Shown: positions 50,858-59,628 of the stretch, piece by piece
Layout of the letters: every line of letters starts with the position of its first letter
Position numbering within the stretch: the stretch's first letter is position 1
Source: Pseudooceanicola sp050897975
Lineage (GTDB): Bacteria > Pseudomonadota > Alphaproteobacteria > Rhodobacterales > Rhodobacteraceae
Assembly: GCF_050897975.1 (NCBI RefSeq)
Contig: NZ_JBPAXY010000009.1
Coordinates: 1-64,000, forward strand
Direction: 5' to 3'
DNA: 64,000 bases
Position numbers and translations under genes: made by a program
The notes under the pieces: generated by a model
Databases searched by the model: none
Told to the model about the DNA's origin: nothing
The model's input: only the letters and a program-made list of their open reading frames with translations

Positions 50858-51904
50858 TCACCCGTCCTCGATCTCCAGACCTTGTACTTTCATGGCCTCA
50901 AGCAACGACCGGCGCAGCGCATCTTTGCCAAATGCCCGCAGATCGTCGTTGAAATCGCCCATGTTTGGCACGAGACCACCACAGGCAATACCAAGCGATT
51001 CCAGTTGGTTACGCAGTCTCAGTGATGCGGTTCGTCCCGCTTCGTCATTGTCCCGCGCGATCCAGATACGCTTGATCCCCGGCGGCGGGATGAAGAGGCC
51101 GAGATGGGTGGCAGTGAGACAGGAGGCGAGGTCAAACTCGGAGAGAGCCGTGCCGACCGAGAGGGTGTTCTCGAGACCTTCACCGACGATGAGATCGCTG
51201 CGCGCCTTGCCGGACCAGAAGCGGATGGCATGGCCGTGCAGCTGTCCGAGGATCCGCTTCGGGCTCTCGATCTCGGCCAAACCGCCGGTGGACGGGTCGA
51301 GATAGAAGCGTGCGCAGCCGGTGATCTGGCCCCGATTGTCGGTGATCTTCGCGAGCAGGGCAGGGGCCCTTTGCGGCGGATCGGCGTCGTCCTCGCCCTG
51401 CCGCAGGAAAACCCGCGGGTGATAACGCAGCGCCGGACCCAGCCGTGTGATCCCGCGCCCCTGCAGATAGGTGGCAGCCAAGGTGCCGAGAACCGGCTTG
51501 CCAGCGGCAAAGAGCTTCCGCGCCCGCGCAATGCGTTTGCTAGAGGCAGCATCGGGGCACTCAGCCCTTTGGGTGTCACAAGGTAAGGAAGGGCAGGGGG
51601 CCTCGCCGAGAAAGGACCGGGCCTCCCTCAGCGTTTCCTTGAGCGTGACCGAACCAAGCCGTTCATGCATCAGGTCAATCAGATCGCCATACTCACCGGT
51701 CGCGAAATCGGTCCAAGATCCGGCTTTGCGCCCACCCTGAGCTTGCAGCCGGATGGCGAGGCTCTGACCCTTTGCGCCCGAAGTGTCGCCAACCTGCCAA
51801 TAGTTGCCCTGCTTGGACCCCTCGGGGAAATACTGGCGGCAGAAACTCTCGGCGCGGTCTGCAAGATCAGCCGAGAGGTCTGCGATGCTGCGCCGCGCGC
51901 TCAT
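50858..51904 (-). CDS. Toprim-domain primase-like protein
   Basis: From ATG 51904 (ATGA overlap with the upstream helicase gene) the protein is 348 residues. An N-terminal part typical of plasmid primase/helicase-like proteins (RAESFCRQYFPEGSKQGNYWQVGD, GSWTDFATGEYGDLIDLM) is followed by a toprim domain with SDLIVGEGLENTLSVG (catalytic Glu) and RIWIARDNDEAGRTAS (DxD-like acidic pair). Such proteins may prime the incoming strand after conjugation. It lacks a zinc finger in the part I can see. Confidence 0.88.
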   Translation of the reverse strand: MSARRSIADLSADLADRAESFCRQYFPEGSKQGNYWQVGDTSGAKGQSLAIRLQAQGGRKAGSWTDFATGEYGDLIDLMHERLGSVTLKETLREARSFLGEAPCPSLPCDTQRAECPDAASSKRIARARKLFAAGKPVLGTLAATYLQGRGITRLGPALRYHPRVFLRQGEDDADPPQRAPALLAKITDNRGQITGCARFYLDPSTGGLAEIESPKRILGQLHGHAIRFWSGKARSDLIVGEGLENTLSVGTALSEFDLASCLTATHLGLFIPPPGIKRIWIARDNDEAGRTASLRLRNQLESLGIACGGLVPNMGDFNDDLRAFGKDALRRSLLEAMKVQGLEIEDG

Positions 51905-54900
51905 GCGGCTGCATCCGCTGCGCTTGCGCCAACCGGATGCGCGGCAAGGACCCGCGCCAGCACCTCGGTGCAATCCACCGGGATGAACACCCGCGTCTTC
52001 CACTGGATCACCTCGGTGAAACAGCCCAAGGCCTTCAATGCGGGCAGTGCCGCGCCCGACGCTCCGATCAGCTCGAGCCTCGGCTGTCCCATGACCAGAG
52101 AGCGACGCAACTGGTAGCCCCCAAGCAGGCTGAGGGTCGTCTTCGCGTCCATGACCGCGCCGAACACCTCCTGCGGCGTCATCTCAATCTGGCAGTCGAG
52201 ACCAAGGCGCGCATAGACATTGAGAAGCTGTTCCTGGCTGACCAAGCGGCCGATGGCGCGCTCCCCGTCCTCGGTCTGCAGACGATAGATCCGCATGTTG
52301 TCGGCGGGCAGCCGGTCCCAGATCGGCAGGAGGAGGCCGCAGATCAGCGTGATCTTCGATGTAGTGAACTCCGGCACCGCGTCGACCTCGGCCTGCCAGA
52401 GCTGCTCGAACATCGCATCATCGATCTCTTCCCAGTGCGACTTCGAGAACTCGGTCAGCGCGAGGATTTCGGTCGCCATGGGCCGCAGGAGCTTCACCCG
52501 CAAGATCGGCACGCCATCCTCGTCCATGAAGGCCGGCGCTTTCACCATCAGGGCCGCGCGTTTGGAGGTCTTGTTCCAGCACAGCGTCGCGCCTCTTGTG
52601 TCGGCGCAGATGGCTTTGACGCGGGGCAGAGTGAGCGGATCGTTGCGATCGATACGCTCCACGGTCAGCGCAGTTGCCGTCGCGCCCGTCGCCTCATGCT
52701 CGAAGATGACCTTGCGATCAACGATCTCAAACTTCTCGGCGCGCAGGGTCTCTAGCCCGACATCGAGGGTGCCTGCCTGACGCGCGTCCTCAATTATCGC
52801 CGAAAGAAACCCGCCGAAGGCCTCGAAGATCGCGTCCTGCATGTCGATGCGGAGCGCGAGGCAGCGGTTCAGGAACTGCTGGATCGGCGGCAGGGTTTCC
52901 TTCATCGTGCCATCCGCCTCATCGAGCGTCAGCCCGGTCATCTCCTGGAACCTGGAGTAGGAGCAGGCGTCGATCTTGCCCGCGCGCAGCTTGTAGAAGA
53001 ACTGCCGCAACGCCGCTCGTGCATAAGGGCTCTCGAGGTTGTCCTCGGCGCGGAACATGTTCTGCCCACCCGTCTCGCGTTGCCCCTTGGTGATGGCCCC
53101 GAGCGTATCGAGGCGGCGGGCGATGGTGGAGAGGAACCGCTTCTCACCCTTCACGTCTGTGGCAACGGGGCGAAAGAGCGGCGGCTGCGCTTGGTTCGTG
53201 CGGTTGGTACGCCCCAGCCCCTGAATCGCATTGTCGGCTTTCCAGCCAGGCTCAAGCAAGTAATGCACCCGGAGGCGCTGGTTCTTTGCACCAAGATCGG
53301 CGTGGTAGCTGCGCCCCGTGCCACCGGCGTCAGAAAAGATCAGGATGCGCTTGGCGTCATCCATGAAGGCCTGGGTTTCGCCGAGGTTGGAGGAGGCGGC
53401 TCGGTTCTCGACCTTGAGCCGCCCTTCACGCGTCCTCGCGATGCGCCGCTTGCGCCCCGTGACCTCGGCCACCGCATCGCCCCCGAAATGCCACAGGATC
53501 TGATCGAGCGCGCCCTGCACCGGGGCAAGGGCACCGAGATGCTCGACAAGCTCATCCCGCCGCCGCTCCGCCTCACGGCAGATAATCGGATTGCCATCAC
53601 CATCGAGGGCGGGACGCGAGCGTAGGTCGCCGTTCTCGTCGGAGTAGGGCTCGAAGAGCTGCGTCGGGAAGCTGTGCATGAGGTAGTCCATGATGTTCTC
53701 GCGCGGCGTAAAATCGACCTGCAGGTCGTCCCACTCCGAGGGCGGGATCTCTTCGAGGCGCCGTTCCATCACCGCCTCGCTGGTCGAGACCACCTGAATC
53801 ACGGCCGAATGCCCCGCGGCCAGGTCCGCTTCGATCGCATGGATGAGCGAAGGGCATTTCATGGCGGTGATGAGATGATTGAAGAAACGCTGCTTGTTGC
53901 TCTCGAAGGCCGAGCGCGCAGCGGATTTCGCCTGGGGGTTCAGCGTACCGGTCTCGGAGGAAATACCCGAGGCCTGAAGGGCGGCCTCCAAGTTGGTGTG
54001 GATGATCTGGTAGGCATCGGCATAGCTGTCATAGATCGCGATCTGTGCGGGCGTCAGCTCATGCACCAGCATTTCGTATTCGACCCCGGCATAGGAGAGG
54101 GACCGCGCAAGATAGAGCCCGAGCGCCTTCAGATCGCGCGAGATCATCTCCATGGCAGCAATGCCCCCGGCCTCCATCGCGGCAACGAACTCGGCCCGCG
54201 TCACGAAAGGGAAATCACCCGTGCCCCAGAGCCCGAGACGGGAGGCATAGGCGAGATTGCCGACCACCGTCGCGCCGGTCGCTGAGACGTAGAGCACCCG
54301 GGCATCGGGAACGGCATTTTGCAGCGCGAGGCCAGCAAGGCCTTGTTGGGATGCCTTCTTGTCGCCGCGGTCGGACTTTTCGCCGGCGGCATTCGCCATG
54401 GCGTGGCTTTCGTCGAAAGCGATGACCCCGTTGAACCCCTCGCCAAGCCAGGACGTCACCTGATCGAGGCGGGAGGCTTTCCCGTCGCGTTCAGCAGAAC
54501 GCAGGGTGGCATAGGTGACGAAGAGGATGCCCTCTGGGAGACGGATATCGCTCCCCTGGCGGAATTTCGAGAGCGGCACGATATCGCTTTCACGCCCCCC
54601 AAGCGCCATCCAGTCGCGGCGCGCATCCTCGATGAGCTTGTCGCTCTTCGAGACCCAGACCGCGCGGCGTCGTCCTTGCAGCCAATTGTCGAGGATGATG
54701 CCCGCGACCTGCCGGCCCTTGCCGCAGCCCGTGCCATCGCCGAGGAACCAGCCCTTGCGCAGGCGAAAGGCACCTTCGTCATCCTCAGACGCTGCCATCA
54801 GCTGACCTTCGATCTCGCCGCGCTTGAACCAGCCCTTGAGATGCGTCTCGTGGGCATTGCCCGCATAGATGACGCTTTCAAGCTGCGGCGCGGAGAGGAG

Positions 54901-56298
54901 ACCGTCCGCGACGAGGGTCTTCGGCAGCATTGGGCGGTAGGTCGGGACAGGCGGCGGGACAGAGGCCATGGCCGCGGATTGCACGAGTGCGGTCGGATGA
55001 GCGGCCGCGCCGTCGATCCGGATCGATTGCAGGTCATAGGCTTCGTAGACCGTATCCTGCAGCGCGCCCTCGGGTTCGCTCCAGGCTTTCGGCAGGTAGT
55101 CGAGCGGGGCCGTGTCGATGTCGTCGAACGGGTGCTTCGCGCGTTCCTCGGCGAGGGCGCGGGTTTCTTTGCGTGCTGCGTTGCGCAGGGCGTGGAGGTT
55201 GGTGCGGGTCGGGCGAGGTGGCACCGAAAGAGCCGCGCCAGTGGGGCAGGGCAGGGGGTTGCGGCGCGCGGGACAATGGGTGAGTACTACGGAGAGAAGA
55301 TCACTCGTGGTCGCGCAGATCGGATGATAGGCGGCGTCAATATCAGCCGGTGCGGTCTCTTCAGCACCAGCCACGCGCTTGTCGATCACCGTCAGCCTCG
55401 TGTCGATCGTGGTGCCATGCCGCGCGAAGACCTTGCCGTCGATGGCTGCGGAAAACACCACGTCAGCGCTTTGCCTGATCCGCTGAAACGTAGGCTGGAA
55501 ACTCTTGGTGGAGGGACGGAAACTCTCGCCGGTGATGACAACGAGACGCCCACCGGGCGCGAGGCGAGCAAGGGAAGACAGAACATGTTGGCTGGTGGCC
55601 TGCCGGAACCGGCCTTCGACGTGGCTAGCGGCCGAGAACGGTGGGTTCATCACGATGACCGAGGGCGTGATCGACCGATCCAAACGGTCGTCGATCGAGG
55701 CGGCATCGTGTTCCGAGACTGCAGCGTCGGAGAAAAGCTGCTCCAGCAACGCGCGGCGGGTCTCAGCGAGCTCGTTCAGCGCCAGGCGAGCGCCTGCGAT
55801 CCGGGCGAAGATCGCCAGCATGCCGGTGCCGGCCGAGGGCTCGAGCACGAGTTCGTCGGCCCGAAACCCCGCCGCCTGCGCGACGATGGCTGCGAGCGGC
55901 AGAGGGGTCGAAAACTGTTGCAGACGGATGCTGTCTTCCGAGCGCCGCGTGTGAGAGGGCGCCAAACCGGCGAGGCGTTCGATCATGGAAAGAAAGGCGT
56001 GCGGCGTAGCCGCCTGCCGCTGTATCAGCGCACCGTAGCGCGAGAGCATCAGGATCTGGGCGACCTCTGCGGCCTCATAGACGTCCTTCCAGACCCAGGC
56101 ACCACTGGTGTCGCTGGCACCGGAAGCTTCTTCCATCGCGGCGCGCAGGGCAGCGGCGTCGATGGGCTTGCCCGCCTCGAACTGGGGGACGAGGGTTTTC
56201 GCAGCCAGCAAAAGGTTTTGGGCGAAGCGCGAGGCTTCCGAGCGGGCAGGGGTCTCGGCCTCGGGCGCAAGCGGGACGGAATGGGGGTGAGCGTTCAT
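51901..56298 (-). CDS. Strawberry-notch-like helicase with N-terminal methyltransferase
   Basis: This 1465-residue protein starts at ATG 56298 (CGGAGA six bases upstream). An adenine-methyltransferase-like domain comes first, with LEPSAGTGMLAIFAR (about 152-166) and the catalytic VMNPPFSAAS (about 216-225). A superfamily 2 helicase follows: GWFLGDGTGCGKGRQVAGII (Walker A-type), NGVIAFDESHAMANA (DEAH-like), VLYVSATGATVVGNLAYASRLGLWG and, late, SDAGGTGRSYHADLGAKNQRLRVHYLLEPGW with AIQGLGRTNRTNQ. Strawberry-notch helicases with this layout are a hallmark of alphaproteobacterial plasmids and phages; proposed roles are anti-restriction or DNA protection during transfer. It is coupled to the primase gene. 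Confidence 0.92.
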   Translation of the reverse strand: MNAHPHSVPLAPEAETPARSEASRFAQNLLLAAKTLVPQFEAGKPIDAAALRAAMEEASGASDTSGAWVWKDVYEAAEVAQILMLSRYGALIQRQAATPHAFLSMIERLAGLAPSHTRRSEDSIRLQQFSTPLPLAAIVAQAAGFRADELVLEPSAGTGMLAIFARIAGARLALNELAETRRALLEQLFSDAAVSEHDAASIDDRLDRSITPSVIVMNPPFSAASHVEGRFRQATSQHVLSSLARLAPGGRLVVITGESFRPSTKSFQPTFQRIRQSADVVFSAAIDGKVFARHGTTIDTRLTVIDKRVAGAEETAPADIDAAYHPICATTSDLLSVVLTHCPARRNPLPCPTGAALSVPPRPTRTNLHALRNAARKETRALAEERAKHPFDDIDTAPLDYLPKAWSEPEGALQDTVYEAYDLQSIRIDGAAAHPTALVQSAAMASVPPPVPTYRPMLPKTLVADGLLSAPQLESVIYAGNAHETHLKGWFKRGEIEGQLMAASEDDEGAFRLRKGWFLGDGTGCGKGRQVAGIILDNWLQGRRRAVWVSKSDKLIEDARRDWMALGGRESDIVPLSKFRQGSDIRLPEGILFVTYATLRSAERDGKASRLDQVTSWLGEGFNGVIAFDESHAMANAAGEKSDRGDKKASQQGLAGLALQNAVPDARVLYVSATGATVVGNLAYASRLGLWGTGDFPFVTRAEFVAAMEAGGIAAMEMISRDLKALGLYLARSLSYAGVEYEMLVHELTPAQIAIYDSYADAYQIIHTNLEAALQASGISSETGTLNPQAKSAARSAFESNKQRFFNHLITAMKCPSLIHAIEADLAAGHSAVIQVVSTSEAVMERRLEEIPPSEWDDLQVDFTPRENIMDYLMHSFPTQLFEPYSDENGDLRSRPALDGDGNPIICREAERRRDELVEHLGALAPVQGALDQILWHFGGDAVAEVTGRKRRIARTREGRLKVENRAASSNLGETQAFMDDAKRILIFSDAGGTGRSYHADLGAKNQRLRVHYLLEPGWKADNAIQGLGRTNRTNQAQPPLFRPVATDVKGEKRFLSTIARRLDTLGAITKGQRETGGQNMFRAEDNLESPYARAALRQFFYKLRAGKIDACSYSRFQEMTGLTLDEADGTMKETLPPIQQFLNRCLALRIDMQDAIFEAFGGFLSAIIEDARQAGTLDVGLETLRAEKFEIVDRKVIFEHEATGATATALTVERIDRNDPLTLPRVKAICADTRGATLCWNKTSKRAALMVKAPAFMDEDGVPILRVKLLRPMATEILALTEFSKSHWEEIDDAMFEQLWQAEVDAVPEFTTSKITLICGLLLPIWDRLPADNMRIYRLQTEDGERAIGRLVSQEQLLNVYARLGLDCQIEMTPQEVFGAVMDAKTTLSLLGGYQLRRSLVMGQPRLELIGASGAALPALKALGCFTEVIQWKTRVFIPVDCTEVLARVLAAHPVGASAADAAA

Positions 56299-56353
56299 CG
56301 GCAATCTCCGGGGTTGAGGGTTGGCCCCAAGCCCCGCGCGCACTCTCTCACCC

Positions 56354-56372
56354 GGGAGGGGTCACCCCTCCC
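56354..56372 (-). terminator. Perfect hairpin between parE and helicase gene
   Basis: GGGAGGGG and CCCCTCCC pair perfectly around TCA in the gap between the parE stop and the helicase start. There is no T-run, so it may be a terminator or a leader hairpin of the helicase message. Confidence 0.5.
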
Positions 56373-56424
56373 GCCCTGTCTCTCGCTCTTTCATGGCAAA
56401 GCCCCGGTGCAAATTTGCCCGTTA

Positions 56425-56724
56425 TCAGGACGACCGCAGATGCCTCGGCACGTCCATGGACTGATGCAGGACCCGGATCACGAATATCCTGTCCGGGTCC
56501 ACCTCGTAGAACACGAGGTGCCGACCCGTGATCAGTTTACGCGCACCCTGCTGGAGGTCGGAGCAGTCCGATCCCATTTGCGGGTTGGCGATGAGCCCCT
56601 TCAGGGCACGATCGATGTCGTCGAGATAGCGGTCCGCCTGCGCCGCGCCCCACTGTCGATCTGTCTCGACCCAGATGTCGACGAGATCGGATTTTGCCGC
56701 CTGGGAGTGATGGATTTCACGCAT
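56425..56724 (-). CDS. parE: ParE/RelE-family toxin
   Basis: ParE toxins poison DNA gyrase, while RelE relatives cut mRNA. The 99-residue protein shows the ParE pattern: HHSQAAKSDLVDIWVETDRQWG, YLDDIDRALKGLIANPQMGS, KLITGRHLVFYEVDPDRIFVIRVLHQSMD. The start (ATG 56724) lies within the antitoxin 3' end, an eight-base overlap. Longer upstream frames would run through the antitoxin gene. It is probably a plasmid addiction module. Confidence 0.9.
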   Translation of the reverse strand: MREIHHSQAAKSDLVDIWVETDRQWGAAQADRYLDDIDRALKGLIANPQMGSDCSDLQQGARKLITGRHLVFYEVDPDRIFVIRVLHQSMDVPRHLRSS

Positions 56725-56968
56725 CAGAAGCGCCAGAGCGGCTCCGCGCCTCGCGCTTGATCTCATCCATGTCAAGCGGACCGGCGTCACCGGATTGTTT
56801 GCCCTCCATCAGCGCAACGCGAAGCCGCGCCCGCTGACCTTCCTGCTCCTCCATCAGGCGCAGAGAGGCGCGGATCAACTCGCTGGTTGACCCGTAACGC
56901 CCCTCTTTAAGCATCAGGGCGATGAATTCGTCCCAATGGGGGCCAAGTGTGACGCTTGTGCTTGCCAT
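56717..56968 (-). CDS. parD: ParD-family antitoxin
   Basis: The 83-residue protein starts at ATG 56968 (GGAG six bases upstream; an ATG at 56974 touches that site). SVTLGPHWDEFIALMLKEGRYGSTSELIRASLRLMEEQE is a ribbon-helix-helix DNA-binding domain, and the acidic tail would wrap the toxin. ParD dimers bind their own promoter. It precedes and overlaps parE. Confidence 0.9.
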   Translation of the reverse strand: MASTSVTLGPHWDEFIALMLKEGRYGSTSELIRASLRLMEEQEGQRARLRVALMEGKQSGDAGPLDMDEIKREARSRSGASDA

Positions 56969-57018
56969 GCTCATCTCCAGAATACGCATGAATAAGATAT
57001 ATGAGTATTTCGGGCATT

Positions 57019-57663
57019 TCAACTCGGGGGTGGGCTTGCGCCCTGTTCGGCGCCGGCAGGTCTGTGCAGCTCTCGCAAAGTCAGGTGATCTACAAATGCT
57101 CGTGCCTCGGACAGGCAGTCCAACTCATAGTGCCCGAAGAACCCCCAGCAGGCATCGACCTCCTCGCCGTCACGCTCGACGACATAGCCATAAACCTGGC
57201 CGCCGAGGTAGGCATCGAAGGTGACGATCTCAGCGCGCAGAATGTTTTTGGCCTTTTCGCGCATCGCCTTGGTGACGCGTTTCACGCCGAACTCTTCCCG
57301 GACCGCGTCGAGCGTCACGTAGACATAGCCGACTTGGCTGGAATCCCACGGGCAGTGAAACCCGATCGTGTTCATCGCGAGACCGGAATGATCGTAGAGA
57401 AACACGGGCAATAAGATCGCCTTGCGCTCGGCGCGCTCGCGCAGCTGCTCAATCGAGAGGTCGCTCTGGTCTGTGACGCCCGAGAGATCGCGCAGGAGCG
57501 CATCTGGGCTGTCGAAGGGATGGCTGTCGCCCAGCCGATAGCGCCGGTGCCAGCAGATCAGTTTCCCGAGGTTGGACCACTCCCTCGGGCTCTCAGTATC
57601 CGGGTCATGGTAGATCTTGATGGTATGGCCTTGGTAGGCCTCCTCGTAGACAGGGTCTTGCAT
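57019..57663 (-). CDS. Plasmid-conserved hypothetical protein
   Basis: From ATG 57663 (AAAGGA seven bases upstream) the protein is 214 residues, beginning MQDPVYEEAYQGHTIKIYHD. It contains GKLICWHRRYRLGD, LPVFLYDHSGLAMNTIGFHCPWDSSQVGYVYV and YLGGQVYGYVVERDGEEVDACWGFFGHYE. This looks like a globular alpha-beta protein of a family common on plasmids and phages of this group, but I cannot name a function. It is the last of a row of small single-gene transcripts. Confidence 0.75.
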   Translation of the reverse strand: MQDPVYEEAYQGHTIKIYHDPDTESPREWSNLGKLICWHRRYRLGDSHPFDSPDALLRDLSGVTDQSDLSIEQLRERAERKAILLPVFLYDHSGLAMNTIGFHCPWDSSQVGYVYVTLDAVREEFGVKRVTKAMREKAKNILRAEIVTFDAYLGGQVYGYVVERDGEEVDACWGFFGHYELDCLSEARAFVDHLTLRELHRPAGAEQGASPPPS

Positions 57664-57686
57664 TTCGATATCCTTTCTTGAAACGC

Positions 57687-57728
57687 AATCGACCCGCCGA
57701 GCCGGTTGAGGCCGCAGGCGGGTCGATT
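57687..57728 (-). terminator. Long-armed hairpin between small genes
   Basis: AATCGACCCGCC (57687-57698) and GGCGGGTCGATT (57717-57728) pair perfectly over 12 bases, 41 bases after the stop of the DUF6915-like gene. It probably terminates that message before the next gene starts at 57663. Confidence 0.65.
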
Positions 57729-57769
57729 TGGACGTGGTCAGGTGGTCGGCGAGTTTGCCGTCCGGTGGA

Positions 57770-58246
57770 TCAGGCAGCAGCGCGGTTCTGACGATCTTGG
57801 ATGTGCTCAACCGAAACCTTCAGCAGCCAGTCCTCGAAGCCGAGAATGGTCTGGTGATTGACCACCGCCGCGACCCAAACTGCGCGCGGATCGCCAACAA
57901 TCTGTGTCGGGTCGTTGTCGATCCGGCCATTGGCCATCCACGGCTCTGGCTGGATGCGCCCGAGCCAGTCCGCCAGCGACGGGATGCGTCCTTGGCAGTC
58001 TTCGCGCACATGCTGCTCGCCGATCCAGCGGATGGGAACAACCCGGCCCGCGCTGTTGGTCAGGCTGCGACCGAAGTGGCGTTCAGCATCATAGATCCCA
58101 ACGGTATGATGTTTTTGGGCTCTGTGAACAAAGAGACCTAGGTGCTCTTTGGATGAGTCAAACCAGTCATGCACATGCTGGTAATCGTTTGGCACACCGC
58201 CAAACTTTCGGGCTGAGCTTTCAGCGTGATGGAGGGGGTGTGCCAT
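57770..58246 (-). CDS. DUF6915-like protein
   Basis: The 158-residue protein begins MAHPLHHAESSARKFGGVPNDYQHVHDWFDSSKEH in blocks typical of a plasmid-borne family I recall as DUF6915, with HHTVGIYDAERHFGRSL and VPIRWIGEQHVREDCQGRIPSLADWL. Function is unknown; the histidine-rich conserved blocks could bind metal. It follows the DUF6878-like gene by one base on the same strand, so the two are co-transcribed. Confidence 0.72.
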   Translation of the reverse strand: MAHPLHHAESSARKFGGVPNDYQHVHDWFDSSKEHLGLFVHRAQKHHTVGIYDAERHFGRSLTNSAGRVVPIRWIGEQHVREDCQGRIPSLADWLGRIQPEPWMANGRIDNDPTQIVGDPRAVWVAAVVNHQTILGFEDWLLKVSVEHIQDRQNRAAA

Positions 58247-58247
58247 G

Positions 58248-58631
58248 TCAGAGCCCCTCGTGTTCAGTGGTGTTGGTCTCGATGTAACGGTTCGAATGAC
58301 TGACATCGATCTTGTCAGTCTCAAGCGACCAAGTCAGTTCACCATAGCCGCCCTCGTTGTTCTCGAACCCGGGGCACAGGGCATAGGCGAAGTCCCAGCC
58401 GAAATCTTCGGCCCGGCGCCGCAGGTCTTCCGTCAGGATGATCGTGTCAGGGGTCACCACGACATCCTCGACATTGCCGGAATCGCCGTAGCCTTCGTAT
58501 TGCACCTCGATGTTCGTTACGCCGAGGGTGCGCAGTTCGGAAAGAAGCGTCGCGCGGGTTTCTACCCGCTGTTCGGCAGCACGCCTCTGGGATTCGAGTA
58601 TCTGCGCGTAGAAATCAGTCTCTTGTGTCAT
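58248..58631 (-). CDS. DUF6878-like protein
   Basis: The 127-residue acidic protein starts at ATG 58631 behind AAAGGA. A helical N-terminus (AQILESQRRAAEQRVETRATLLSELRTLG) is followed by VTNIEVQYEGYGDSGNVEDV and FGWDFAYALCPGFENNEGGYGELTW, the signature of a plasmid family I recall as DUF6878. Function is unknown. It sits directly before the DUF6915-like gene with a one-base gap. Confidence 0.72.
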   Translation of the reverse strand: MTQETDFYAQILESQRRAAEQRVETRATLLSELRTLGVTNIEVQYEGYGDSGNVEDVVVTPDTIILTEDLRRRAEDFGWDFAYALCPGFENNEGGYGELTWSLETDKIDVSHSNRYIETNTTEHEGL

Positions 58632-58663
58632 GTCTTTGATCCTTTGGAATTGAGGAAATGGGA

Positions 58664-58688
58664 GGGCGACCATTACGCGGGGTCGCCC
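58664..58688 (-). terminator. Hairpin between small genes
   Basis: GGGCGACC (58664-58671) and GGTCGCCC (58681-58688) pair perfectly, 20 bases after the stop of the gene at 58709-59005. It is a plausible terminator without a strong T-run. Confidence 0.5.
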
Positions 58689-58708
58689 AGGAAGTTTCCT
58701 GCGGGGCT

Positions 58709-59005
58709 TCAGGCCGCAGCGTCGCCGCGGTCTTCAGCCGTCCGATCTACCAGGTTGAAATAGAGGTTCTCGGTCGCGCGCTTGAACCCCGGCGGTTTGC
58801 GCGGGGCGAGACAACGCACCGAAGCGCTGCAGCTCTCGCCGTGCTCCATTGCGAACTGCGTCACCTTGTCGATCAGGTCATCCATTCCCGCGGCCTGGAT
58901 GCGCTTTTCGGGGTAGCTCGCCATCATCTGGAACTGAGTGACAACGAAGGCGCCATCGCGATGCGCGGGATAGAGGGTAATCTGGTAGTCGAGTGTCTTG
59001 GCCAT
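58709..59005 (-). CDS. Small hypothetical plasmid protein, 98 residues
   Basis: From ATG 59005 (AGGAGA upstream) the protein begins MAKTLDYQITLYPAHRDGAF and contains VVTQFQMMASYPEKRIQAAGMDDLIDKVTQFA. The pattern suggests a small alpha-beta fold resembling plasmid-encoded inhibitors or adaptors. I do not recognise a named family. It is bounded by hairpins on both sides, so it is probably transcribed alone. Confidence 0.65.
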   Translation of the reverse strand: MAKTLDYQITLYPAHRDGAFVVTQFQMMASYPEKRIQAAGMDDLIDKVTQFAMEHGESCSASVRCLAPRKPPGFKRATENLYFNLVDRTAEDRGDAAA

Positions 59006-59068
59006 CTCTGGTCTCCTGTGGCGGGCCGGACGCGGGTATCGCGCCCTTTGGAACCCGCCAGCCTGAAA

Positions 59069-59095
59069 GGACCGCCCTTTGTGCAAGGGCGGTCC
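59069..59095 (-). terminator. Intrinsic terminator of DUF3768 gene
   Basis: An 11-base perfect stem, GGACCGCCCTT/AAGGGCGGTCC with a five-base loop, lies 27 bases after the stop and is followed on the minus strand by TTTC. Confidence 0.7.
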
Positions 59096-59121
59096 GGGGC
59101 GGTGACTAGGGATGGGGGGCG

Positions 59122-59502
59122 TCAGTATTCCGACGGCAGCAGCAGGGTCAGGACCCGACGCGTTTGCGCAAGGTCAGAGGGCTCGGGGGAGCCGTATTGG
59201 TAGTCGACATCGTACAGGTCGAGTTTGAACCAGACCGTCGTGTCCTCAAGCTCAATGACACCCATCTCGTGCCAGCCATGGGGGTCGCTGTCGGCAATGA
59301 AGGTGTCGAAAGCGGCGACGCGGCGGGTGAGTTCCAGCTGCACATCGAGCCCAAGCGCCGCGACGCCGCGTGTCATTACGAACTGGCCCTGCGGGGCATC
59401 GGCAACTGGGGCATTGCCAAGGATGGTACGGCGAAAGGCGTCATTCTGCGCAGCGATAAGTGCGGCTTCCTGAACGGGGTCGAGGTCGAGTGTGGTGGTC
59501 AT
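59122..59502 (-). CDS. DUF3768 family protein
   Basis: The 126-residue protein starts at ATG 59502 (GGAG eight bases upstream). LNDAFR-like AAQNDAFRRTIL, GQFVMTRGVAALG, AFDTFIADSDPHGWHEMGVIELEDTTVWFKLDLYD and TRRVLTLLLPSEY, in separate blocks, identify DUF3768. The family is restricted mostly to alphaproteobacterial plasmids, function unknown. Terminators flank the gene on both sides. Confidence 0.83.
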   Translation of the reverse strand: MTTTLDLDPVQEAALIAAQNDAFRRTILGNAPVADAPQGQFVMTRGVAALGLDVQLELTRRVAAFDTFIADSDPHGWHEMGVIELEDTTVWFKLDLYDVDYQYGSPEPSDLAQTRRVLTLLLPSEY

Positions 59503-59575
59503 AGGAATTCTCCGGGACGGGCCAGCTGATCCGTTATCGGCTGTGGTCAACCCGCCAGCCGGAAAGGGCCGCCCT

Positions 59576-59602
59576 CGATGTGAGGACGGCCCAGAGATCA
59601 TG
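59576..59602 (-). terminator. Intrinsic terminator of ParB-like gene
   Basis: GGGCCGCCCTC (59576-59586) and GAGGACGGCCC (59592-59602) pair with one mismatch, 27 bases after the stop, followed by TTTCC on the minus strand. Confidence 0.68.
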
Positions 59603-59628
59603 TCAGGTTCAGGTCGGTGGTCGCTTCG

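Noticed and set aside
54319..56760. 813-codon plus-strand frame opposite the strawberry-notch gene
   Set aside because: It is a shadow frame spanning the 5' part of the helicase gene and parE, with no plausible domain.
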